Source of the DNA: Cladopsammia gracilis
Lineage: Eukaryota > Cnidaria > Anthozoa > Scleractinia > Dendrophylliidae
DNA: 64,000 bases
Assembly: GCA_022457155.1 (NCBI GenBank)
Contig: JAJGOT010000049.1
Location: 2,077,501-2,141,500 of the forward strand
Direction of reading: 5' to 3'
Shown piece after piece: positions 47,466-53,973 of the stretch. Both the position numbers and the translations under genes were made by a program. How positions within the stretch are numbered: the stretch's first letter is position 1; every line of letters begins with the position of its first letter. Under the pieces are notes generated by a model. The model had not been told where the DNA came from. It saw only the letters and a program-made list of their open reading frames with translations, and did not search any database.

Positions 47466-48337
47466 TGACGTCGTATATTCCATATGGTGTGAAATTATCA
47501 GATGGGCAAAAAACAAAGCTTGCAAAAGCTGTGAAAAATAACTCTTCCATAACATTGAGACTTTCGCGAAATGAATTGAAAGGGCCAGATGAACTGTTGC
47601 TGACAAAGACTCAAATAAGCAAAGTTCAAAAAGCCATCAGTTTGGGGCGGGGAGTTGAATTGTCAATCTCTAAAACACAAATCAGAAAAGTTGTGGGTGG
47701 GAGTCTTTGGACTTCGTTGATTTCCCTGGGATCGAAGCTGCTTCCATTTGCAACAAAAGGGGTTTCAAAAGTTGCCCCGCATCTTGCGACTGGAGCGTTG
47801 AGTGCCTTGGGGAGCTTGGGGATTGATAAAATATTTGGAAAAGGAGCGCAGCGACCTCGACTGAAAGGAGAAGGAGTGCCAGGAGATCCGTTGTCCTTCA
47901 TTATGAAGTTGATTGAGAAAGGCATTGAAGTTCCCGCAGTATTCTTATCAAAACTCGCTTCCCTTGGAGACCTCTTGACAAAAGGCCAGAGAAACTTGGT
48001 GGGAAAAGGAATTCAAAGCGGAAGTGGAATTACGTTGAAACCAACGCAGAGACAGATTCAAGGTGGGTTATTGGGAACACTTGCCGCTATAGGAATCCCA
48101 ATGGCTATTGAGCTTGCTTCGAAATTATTCGGATCGGGGCTTCAAGTACCCAGAAAAGGCAAAGGCAAAGGCAAAGGATTGATGGTAAGTCCAAAACCGG
48201 GACTGTATCCTTATATGCCGCCGCCATTTTTTGGAACATGGGAAGGTCGTGGGCGAAAAAAAAAATCTGGATCGGGGCTTCTGCTGGGGCCAAACAGTCC
48301 CTTTCAAAACATACCGCTAGTAGGGGCCATCCTTTGA
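47465..48337 (+). CDS. pVI-like internal capsid protein, 0-frame product (290 aa)
   Basis: Homologue of 19604-20407: YGVKLSDGQ, LSRNELKGPDELLLTKTQI, GGSLWTSLISLGSKLLPFAT, ATGALSALGSLGIDKIFG and IQGGLLGTLAAIGIPMAIEL. VVGG-S and IQGG-L are possible protease sites. A stretch after FGKGAQRP contains GC-rich repeat-derived codons. An A10 run at 48256-48265 near the 3' end is in register for -1 slippage into the protease. In the 0 frame it continues 24 codons past the run. Confidence 0.65.
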   Translation: MTSYIPYGVKLSDGQKTKLAKAVKNNSSITLRLSRNELKGPDELLLTKTQISKVQKAISLGRGVELSISKTQIRKVVGGSLWTSLISLGSKLLPFATKGVSKVAPHLATGALSALGSLGIDKIFGKGAQRPRLKGEGVPGDPLSFIMKLIEKGIEVPAVFLSKLASLGDLLTKGQRNLVGKGIQSGSGITLKPTQRQIQGGLLGTLAAIGIPMAIELASKLFGSGLQVPRKGKGKGKGLMVSPKPGLYPYMPPPFFGTWEGRGRKKKSGSGLLLGPNSPFQNIPLVGAIL

Positions 48338-48786
48338 GGCCAGCTTGGAAAGATATTCCGATTTCAAACTTTGATATTCTTGAGTGGGTGAGGTTTCTTA
48401 AAATTCCCAATTTCAAAGGAATCTTTTCAAGAGATTCAAAAGATCATTTACATAAAACTGGTTCCTGCATAATTAATCTAGATGATTCTATTGGGAATGG
48501 AACGCACTGGGTTGCCACATTCATCAAGACACATATTGTCTATTACTTTGATTCATTCTCAATATCACCTCCAATTGAATTGGTAAAATATGCAGATAAA
48601 ATTGGGAAAGAAATAATTTACAATTATGGGCATCCAATTCAAGCTTTGGAATCTGTCCGATGTGGATATTATTGCTTATATTTCTTGAATGAGATTCGAC
48701 GAAAATCCTTCTATGACACGTTGAAGGTTTTTTCATTGAGTGACCCAGGAAAGAATGAGAAATTCATAAAAGAATATTTCGATTGA
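48238..48786 (+). CDS. Adenain-like cysteine protease, -1 frame (PRO)
   Basis: An ATG in this frame (48238) precedes the A10 run, but the conserved protein starts after it (DIPISNFDILEW). Catalytic blocks: GNGTHWVATF, VYYFDSFSI, ESVRCGYYCLYFL. It lies -1 to the pVI-like gene, as in element 1. It ends at 48786, 2 bp before the zinc mini-gene ATG. Matures virion precursors. Whether it is expressed by frameshift or from 48238 is open; element 1 has no such ATG. Confidence 0.85.
   Translation: MGRSWAKKKIWIGASAGAKQSLSKHTASRGHPLRPAWKDIPISNFDILEWVRFLKIPNFKGIFSRDSKDHLHKTGSCIINLDDSIGNGTHWVATFIKTHIVYYFDSFSISPPIELVKYADKIGKEIIYNYGHPIQALESVRCGYYCLYFLNEIRRKSFYDTLKVFSLSDPGKNEKFIKEYFD
48256..48301 (+). promoter_or_regulatory. 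Candidate -1 frameshift site (pVI-like to protease)
   Basis: The A10 run (48256-48265) gives A_AAA_AAA in frame. After 8 nt, GGGGCT (48274-48279) can pair with AGTCCC (48296-48301), six pairs with one G-U. The stem is modest and other structures are possible. Transcriptional slippage on A10 is an alternative way to the same product. Confidence 0.6.
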
Positions 48787-48788
48787 AA

Positions 48789-48941
48789 ATGGAATCATAT
48801 TGCGTGAAGGAGAAACGCAGGACGGGATGCGTGGAACCGTCTGGATACATGACTGCAAAAAATGGGAGGAAAATGTGGTTTTGCCATTGCGCTTCCTGCG
48901 GAATCAAAAAAACAAGATTTGTGAAAAATTCGGGAAACTGA
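48789..48941 (+). CDS. Zinc-binding mini-protein (50 aa), 0-frame upstream of PLA2
   Basis: MESYCVKEKRRTGCVEPSGY, then NGRKMWFCHCASCGIKKTRF. Homologue of element 1's 20879-21046, with the Cys pattern conserved. It ends in TGA directly after the canonical slippery heptamer GGGAAAC. Cys residues C5, C14, C33, C35 and C38 can make one zinc site. Confidence 0.7.
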   Translation: MESYCVKEKRRTGCVEPSGYMTAKNGRKMWFCHCASCGIKKTRFVKNSGN

Positions 48942-48964
48942 ATCTGCCCTCACAAGGTGGGGGC
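48932..48964 (+). promoter_or_regulatory. Candidate -1 ribosomal frameshift site (zinc to PLA2)
   Basis: G_GGA_AAC at 48932-48938 in 0-frame register, TGA next, 7-nt spacer, then GCCCTCAC (48946-48953) / GTGGGGGC (48957-48964) with an AAG loop, eight pairs including one G-U. Spacer length, loop and stem are the same as in element 1. Confidence 0.85.
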
Positions 48965-49633
48965 GAAGCGAAGCGAGCCGCGGAGCGAAGCGGAGCTGGC
49001 ATTGGTGAACTTGCGCTGACTGGCGTTGCGCATGCGCTGCCTTGGTTGGGAAAAAAGACAGTTGAAATGGGTCGTTATGGAGCCAGTGAATTATTGCGAA
49101 ATAAAAACACTCAAAAGAAAGCATTGGATTTTGCGTTGGACAAGATGAAACCATTTCTTGCCAAAACCTCTGCTGATATGATGAATGAGCTGTCCACGGC
49201 GATCCGACCAAACAGAAAATATAAAACAGATCGAGCAGATTTGGATGGGGGTCCTTTAGATGTTCATTCCCTGATTGGGAAGCTGCCAAGACCAAAGAAA
49301 GGTTTCACCCTCCCAGGCCATAACTTCACCGGGCCCTGGAACCCACTCGAAAAGCAAGTTAGATTTGATGAAAAGGGAAAGATTCTCGAAATCTGGCAGC
49401 AGCCCACAGGAAAAACAGATGCAGTTGCTATGCAACACGATGTTGATTATTCAGTCTGCGCGAAGAAAGCGGATCCGCGTAAATGCAAGAACGAAGCAGA
49501 CAGGAAAATGGTTGCCGCTTTGGATGCCATTCCCTGGAAAGAAAGACAGTGGGGTCATGCTTTGGCGCGAAACACAATTCAAGCAAAACAGAAACTTGGG
49601 CTCGGCGCTTCAAAAAACGGGAAAAGATTTTGA
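48935..49633 (+). CDS. Parvovirus-type phospholipase A2 virion protein
   Basis: In the -1 frame of the zinc gene. No ATG occurs in this frame before residue EMGRYG (about 49064), so translation by frameshift or from a non-AUG is needed for the conserved N-terminal part. Same LPWLGKKTVEMGRYGASELL region, Ca loop NFTGPWNPLE, catalytic HDVDYS and DRKMVAAL. A linker (GGGEAKRAAERSGAG) is encoded by GC-rich repeat. It ends LGLGASKNGKRF with a canonical AAAAAAC heptamer 12 nt before the stop. Predicted membrane-breaching enzyme for entry. Confidence 0.82.
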   Translation, partial: KLNLPSQGGGEAKRAAERSGAGIGELALTGVAHALPWLGKKTVEMGRYGASELLRNKNTQKKALDFALDKMKPFLAKTSADMMNELSTAIRPNRKYKTDRADLDGGPLDVHSLIGKLPRPKKGFTLPGHNFTGPWNPLEKQVRFDEKGKILEIWQQPTGKTDAVAMQHDVDYSVCAKKADPRKCKNEADRKMVAALDAIPWKERQWGHALARNTIQAKQKLGLGASKNGKRF

Positions 49634-50580
49634 GTGAAGGCCAGTGGGCTCAAAATCTGGCAAATGAACTTCACCGGCCAATCAGGCGGCGCTTTCCAAA
49701 GAGGCGAGTCATTGCGTATGGGGTTGACAACATCTGGGCGGCTGATCTGGTCGAGATGGGGAAATTTTCGAGGTGGAACAAGGGAATCAGATATCTCCTG
49801 ATGGTGATCGATGTTTTCTCAAAATTCGGTTGGATTCGTCCCCTGAAAGACAAGCGAGGTCAAACAGTGGCTGATGCTTTCCGAGATATATTCAAGGGGC
49901 GAAAACCGAAAATGCTCTGGACTGACAAGGGGAGTGAATTTTTCAACGCAACAATGAAAAATCTGCTTGATAAGAATGGGGTAAAATTGTATACAACGGA
50001 AAATGAAGAGAAATCGTCTGTTGTTGAACGCTGGAACAGGTCTTTTAAGGAGAAACTCTTTAAAATGTTTAGCGTGAACAACAATACAATATACTGGGAC
50101 AAACTTGGCAAATTACTGGATGAATATAATCATCGTTTTCATTCGAGCATTCGGATGAGTCCCGCAGAGGCGAGCAAACAGGAAAATGAGAAAAAGGTTT
50201 TCGCTAATCTTTTCGGAGATTTAATTTATGCTAAACATGCCCCAGCAAAATTCAAAGTCGGCGACAGGGTGAGAATTTCAAAGTTTAAACGAAAGATATT
50301 TGACAAAGGTTACACGTCGAATTGGACAGAGGAGATATTTGTGATTGACGAAATAAAGAACACAAACCCTGTAACGTATAAATTAGTTGATCTGTTGGGA
50401 GAAAACATCACTGGATCATTTTACGAGGCGGAACTTCAAAAGACAACGCAAGATGTGTTTCGAATTGAAAAAGTTATTCGCCGCGATAATAAGCGAAAAC
50501 TCGCGCTTGTAAAATGGAAAAGTTACCCTGACAAATTTAATTCTTGGGTTCCATTGAGCGATGTGGAAAAGCTTGGCTAA
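49483..50580 (+). CDS. Polinton integrase (RVE DDE with chromodomain)
   Basis: The frame is open from 49483, but homology to element 1 starts only at QWAQNLANELHRPIRRRF (about 49638), after the slippery site. Core: IWAADLVEMGKFSRWNKG (Asp), MLWTDKGSEFF (Asp), TENEEKSSVVERWNRSF (Glu). KFKVGDRVRISKFKRKIF follows, then a C-terminal chromodomain RIEKVIRRDNKRKLALVKWK ... FNSWVPL. Mobilises the element with 6-bp duplications. Intact. Confidence 0.92.
   Translation: MQERSRQENGCRFGCHSLERKTVGSCFGAKHNSSKTETWARRFKKREKILSEGQWAQNLANELHRPIRRRFPKRRVIAYGVDNIWAADLVEMGKFSRWNKGIRYLLMVIDVFSKFGWIRPLKDKRGQTVADAFRDIFKGRKPKMLWTDKGSEFFNATMKNLLDKNGVKLYTTENEEKSSVVERWNRSFKEKLFKMFSVNNNTIYWDKLGKLLDEYNHRFHSSIRMSPAEASKQENEKKVFANLFGDLIYAKHAPAKFKVGDRVRISKFKRKIFDKGYTSNWTEEIFVIDEIKNTNPVTYKLVDLLGENITGSFYEAELQKTTQDVFRIEKVIRRDNKRKLALVKWKSYPDKFNSWVPLSDVEKLG
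49612..49658 (+). promoter_or_regulatory. Candidate -1 ribosomal frameshift site (PLA2 to integrase)
   Basis: A_AAA_AAC at 49612-49618 in 0-frame register (TCA AAA AAC), 6-nt spacer, then a perfect 10-bp stem AGATTTTGAG (49625-49634) / CTCAAAATCT (49649-49658) with a 14-nt loop. The PLA2 stop TGA lies inside the stem. Confidence 0.85.
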
Positions 50581-50611
50581 AAAAGTCAATCATTGAAATT
50601 AAAATTATTTA

Positions 50612-50932
50612 ATGTTTTCTTCTAAAATAATGAATGTCGAACACCGATTTAATGGGATGGAAAACTATTTTCTAAGAAATATTGGTCTTAGCGAGCCTGA
50701 TGAGATTCAGCGCGGGGATGAAAACCAACTTTCTGAGAATTATGAAAAAACGAAAGAGATTGAAACAGCAACGATGAATTATTTCAACTCAATTCTCCAA
50801 AGGCAACCAGTGACATCTTATTTGGAAGAAATCAAAAGAACATGCGAGAATCTTCTCACAATCAAAAAATATAAACAAGCATGTGAAGATGTGGCGCATT
50901 TCAGAACTTATCTCAAAAAAATAAGTGGCTAA
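50612..50932 (+). CDS. Small helical protein of unknown function (106 aa)
   Basis: Predicted helical, charged, with a second ATG at 50630. It has an EIETATMNYFNSILQRQP stretch and a C-terminal Lys-rich helix. It lies 31 bp after the integrase stop. No counterpart in element 1 at this place; no family recognised. Confidence 0.45.
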   Translation: MFSSKIMNVEHRFNGMENYFLRNIGLSEPDEIQRGDENQLSENYEKTKEIETATMNYFNSILQRQPVTSYLEEIKRTCENLLTIKKYKQACEDVAHFRTYLKKISG

Positions 50933-50992
50933 GGTTCCATTGAGCGATGTTCAAAAATCTCTGAGACATTATGATCACATGTGAACACTGGA

Positions 50993-51105
50993 ACACAGGA
51001 AGTTTGAGTTAAAAAACACAGGAAGTTTGAGTTAAAAAAACACAGGAAGTTTGAGTTAAAAAACACAGGAAGTTTGAGTTAAAAAAACACAGGAAGTTTG
51101 AGTTA
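50993..51105 (+). repeat. Tandem 22-24 bp repeats before a TATA box
   Basis: About five copies of acaggaagtttgagttaaaa in tandem. They lie 40-150 bp upstream of a TATA box and of the gene at 51189, as expected for regulator-binding or enhancer repeats. Confidence 0.7.
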
Positions 51106-51143
51106 AAATAAAGATGATGTAATGAGATGATGCAATTCACACT

Positions 51144-51149
51144 ATATAA
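51144..51149 (+). promoter_or_regulatory. TATA box of the 51189 gene
   Basis: TATATAA-type sequence (actatataaacg) 40 bp before the ATG at 51189, following the tandem repeats. Confidence 0.55.
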
Positions 51150-51188
51150 ACGTAAACACTGCGCGAGCAACTTCAGTAGAAAACAAAC

Positions 51189-51407
51189 ATGAACAGTGAG
51201 CAGATGTTAAAAGACGTAAACCAATCTTTTCACCAACTTGGCACAAAACATCCAGATATTCAACCTTACTTACAAAAATGCTTTGACGAGATAAAGGAAA
51301 AGTTTACTGGTGAGACAGAAGGCAAGCCAACGGAAGACAAAAAAGAGAAGATAAAGACGCTATTGGTGACACGTTTTGTTAGTGCCACGCTGTGGCACTT
51401 TTTGTGA
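51189..51407 (+). CDS. Small acidic/Lys-rich protein (72 aa) running into the palindrome array
   Basis: MNSEQMLKDVNQSFHQLG... with a Glu/Lys-rich stretch. The last codons (TRFVSATLWHFL) are read from the first palindromic repeat unit, so the natural C terminus may have been replaced or the array starts inside the gene. Has a TATA box and tandem upstream repeats. Function unknown. Confidence 0.5.
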   Translation: MNSEQMLKDVNQSFHQLGTKHPDIQPYLQKCFDEIKEKFTGETEGKPTEDKKEKIKTLLVTRFVSATLWHFL

Positions 51408-51805
51408 ATATTTATTAGTGCCACGCTGTGGCACTTTTTGTGAATATTTATTAGTGCCACAGCGTGGCACTTTTTGTGAATTATTTATTAGTGCCACAGC
51501 GTGGCACTTTTTGTGAATATTTATTAGTGCCACGCTGTGGCACTTTTTGTGAATATTTATTAGTGCCACAGCGTGGCACTTTTTGTGAATTATTTATTAG
51601 TGCCACAGCGTGGCACTTTTTGTGAATATTTATTAGTGCCACAGTGTGGCACTTTTTGTGAATATTTATTAGTGCCACGCTGTGGCACTTTTTGTGAATA
51701 TTTATTAGTGCCACGCTGTGGCACTTTTTGTGAATTATTTATTAGTGCCACGCTGTGGCACTTTTTGTGAATTATTTATTAGTGCCACAGCGTGGCACTT
51801 TTTGT
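51381..51805. repeat. Array of 12 palindromic repeats with two core orientations
   Basis: Units of 36-38 bp consist of AGTGCCAC-core-GTGGCACT followed by tttttgtgaat(t)atttatt. The core occurs as GCT/GCTG-type (CACGCTGTG) or its reverse complement (CACAGCGTG); one unit reads CACAGTGTG. The order is A A B B A B B B' A A A B. Each unit is a perfect hairpin with a T5 tail. It could act as an origin, a binding platform or repeated terminators. Confidence 0.85.
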
Positions 51806-51933
51806 GTCGTCATTGTAAATAAAAAAATGAAGTTAAATAAAATGAATGACTTGTTGTGGGTGGTAATAAGCGGTTATTTGAATATGAATGTTTGACATTA
51901 ATATTCACAAAGTCTGTTATTTCAAAACACCGC

Positions 51934-52374
51934 TTAGCATCGCTTTCGTTTCGCTTCGCTTGACCCGTTTTGCTTCGCTTGGCTTTCGTTCATTTCCCGG
52001 TGGATTTCCCAGAGAAGACCGCTTTGCTTTTGGAGTTCCTTTTTGAGAATTTTCTGTTCCTCCTGGAGATTGACGAATGATTCAAAGAGAAGTTCAATTG
52101 AGTCTTCGATTTCGTCGCTTCGCTCAGCTTCCGCCATCTCCGAATCAGACACAATAAATTCATCATCCGATGTTGTCGGAGTCTCATTCACGCTTCTTGT
52201 TTCTTCCTCTGAGCATGTGAAACAATCGTCATGGTCACTCGCTTCGCTTTGCTCGTCTTCCTCTGAGCATGTGAAACAATCGTCATGGTCACTCGCTTCG
52301 CTCGCACTGAGGCTCGCTTCGCTCGCTTCGCTTTGCTCGTCTTCATTGTAAATTATTTTTTTAAATGGATCCAT
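51934..52374 (-). CDS. Acidic protein with duplicated Cys motif (146 aa)
   Basis: Residues 12-60 contain two copies of DEQSEAS...DHDDCFTCSEE encoded by a direct repeat with GC-rich tcgcttcgctcgc sequence at both copies. A coiled-coil-like C-terminal half follows (EEQKILKKELQKQSG...) and a basic end. Acidic activator-like composition. It stands 1 bp from the VLTF3-like gene, so both may form one transcript. Function unknown. Confidence 0.5.
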   Translation of the reverse strand: MDPFKKIIYNEDEQSEASEASLSASEASDHDDCFTCSEEDEQSEASDHDDCFTCSEEETRSVNETPTTSDDEFIVSDSEMAEAERSDEIEDSIELLFESFVNLQEEQKILKKELQKQSGLLWEIHREMNESQAKQNGSSEAKRKRC

Positions 52375-52375
52375 T

Positions 52376-52921
52376 TTAATTCCAATTACATTTTTTGAAA
52401 ATGGTTTGGATTATTTTTTCTTGTTCCGCCCGTCTGGATGAAAGTTTGAGCAGTTTGAAATCATCTTCATTGGGATTGAAACCGTTCTTCTGCAACAGGG
52501 CGAAAAGAACTTGGTGGCAATTGAGAAACTTTTTCCTGTTGAGATGAAGATCGTCATATGCTAGGGAAAAATATTTGAAATCGTCGATGAGATATTTCTC
52601 CAGATGTTCATAATCATTTCCGTCGTGACCTGTTATGTGGTTGAAGATTTCATGAGCGTGGTCATTTGCTTTCTTTCCCCATTTGGCAGCTTTGGCGAAA
52701 TCCCTGACTTTTTTTCTTGTGAGTTCGCCACGGGGAATCTGGGAGAGAATTTGTGCTTGATAAAACTCGAGATCTTTGAGTGGAATTTGATTTTTCCCCT
52801 GATTTTTTCGGATGATATCTTTGAAATGTTCCAGTCGGGGATTTTTGGGAGTATGGCATGTTGTGTGGGTTTCCTGAACGAGTTCAGGAATGAAATCGAT
52901 TTCTTCTTCGGAATCAGACAT
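52376..52921 (-). CDS. VLTF3-like late transcription factor (181 aa)
   Basis: The last 60 residues (LNRKKFLNCHQVLFALLQKNG, then FKLLKLSSRRAEQEKIIQTIFKKCNW) match the C-terminal pattern I know from poxvirus/giant-virus VLTF3-like proteins. The middle has LTRKKVRDFAKAAKWGKKAN, as in their helical insertion. The N terminus is acidic. The family activates late viral genes. It is the rightmost gene, pointing inward. I saw none in element 1. Confidence 0.65.
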   Translation of the reverse strand: MSDSEEEIDFIPELVQETHTTCHTPKNPRLEHFKDIIRKNQGKNQIPLKDLEFYQAQILSQIPRGELTRKKVRDFAKAAKWGKKANDHAHEIFNHITGHDGNDYEHLEKYLIDDFKYFSLAYDDLHLNRKKFLNCHQVLFALLQKNGFNPNEDDFKLLKLSSRRAEQEKIIQTIFKKCNWN

Positions 52922-52959
52922 TTTTCTTTCAGGAATAGATTTCTAGCTTCGCTTTCTGA

Positions 52960-53463
52960 AATAGATTTTTCACCTTAATAGTAGATAATAATCACCGATT
53001 CCGGTGGGATCCGAGGCCCCCTAATTCAAACGTGTTCGAATTGATTAAAAACATGTTGCAATGGGTGAAACATGTTGCAATTGGTAGAATTGTGGGGAAT
53101 TGTAGGAGAAGAGTGGAAGTGGAACTTTGAAATGTTTGTGAACAATTGAGGGAATGGAAGTTGTGTGGAAAGAAGAAGAAGTGAAGTTGTGTGAGAAATC
53201 ATGGGAAAAAATTAGAAGTGAAACGTGTGGGGTTTTTTGGGGTGATTGATGTTACGTGAGCTGAAACCGAGAATGTGTTGAATTGGTGGGTAAATTTTTG
53301 GGCGTATTTCTGCTGTGAGCTGAATGTGTTGAATGTGTTGAATTGGTGGGTAAATTTTTGGGCGTATTTCTGCTGTGAGCTGAAACCGAGAATGTGTTGA
53401 ATTGGTGGGTAAATTTTTGGGCGTATTTCTGCTGTGAGCTGAAACCCGCATTTCCTATCTACT
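52960..53463 (-). repeat. Element 2 right terminal inverted repeat (504 bp)
   Basis: Reverse complement of 34635-35078 apart from substitutions and an additional copy of the 59-bp subterminal unit (three in this end, about two in the other). The TAAAGT duplication follows at 53464-53469. Confidence 0.92.
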
Positions 53464-53973
53464 TAAAGTCCATCACGTCAAAAGTCAACTCTTCCTCATC
53501 TTCGCAACAAAATTTAAGAAACTTAAAGCATCTTGTCACTAACTGTTTAGCTGCACGATCTTTCTTGCAACCACCGCCACTTCCGGTCAACCATTTTGTG
53601 AATACTCCGCCAATTTTATCAGAGACTGAAAATGAAGGAAGTACTTTGACGGCATGTTTTGGGGTTTCACTTGTTTTAACACCAATTGTTGTTGTCACTG
53701 AAACGTCCCTTGCTACTTGTAACGAATCTGTGATTTCTTTCGGGTCGGGCTTTTCGTCAAATTAAAATAACCAACTGTGCTTGCTATTTACATGTTTCCT
53801 GCACCCCGAAATCCATCATGGTCACACACTTGTATTGGGCAATGATACAAAGTATCTGTTTCGTCCTTTTCCAAGTGAAGTCGTTTAGGTTTTGGTGATG
53901 CTCCATCAATGTTTGACCATTCGACTTTACACTTCTTGCTCATTTTTCCCTTTAAGGAACATTTGGCCAACAC
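53464..53973 (-). pseudogene. Crypton-like tyrosine recombinase, N-terminal part
   Basis: Reading leftward from 53973: MSKKCKVEWSNIDGASP-type start, a C2H2-like finger (YHCPIQVCDHDGF plus a downstream KH...KH region), then TFDVMDFK ending at element 2. A frameshift near 53805 separates the first open segment from a second frame that contains one in-frame TAA near 53763 before reading into the segment 53464-53698. The gene was therefore already decayed, or decayed after insertion. Confidence 0.65.

Larger units (their letters stand above)
34635..53463. mobile_element. Polinton/Maverick element 2, complete (18,829 bp)
   Basis: Starts AGTAGATAGG and ends CCTATCTACT, with a TAAAGT target duplication at 34629-34634 and 53464-53469. 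It carries the full Polinton set with no interrupted gene detected. It is less AT-rich than element 1 and peppered with GC-rich short repeats. It is inserted in the recombinase gene of the Crypton-like element. Confidence 0.95.

Noticed and set aside
48800..48934. Upstream extension of the PLA2 frame in element 2 from a TTG codon
   Set aside because: The residues before 48935 overlap the zinc gene in another frame and are not conserved with element 1; a frameshift from the zinc frame explains the conserved part better.
51360..51770. ORFs on both strands made of NIHKKCHSVAL-type repeats
   Set aside because: Translations of the palindromic array; strand-symmetric and without start context.
51381..51805. 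CRISPR array
   Set aside because: Regular spacing, but the spacers are the same AT sequence each time and the repeats are palindromes in eukaryotic DNA; no cas genes.
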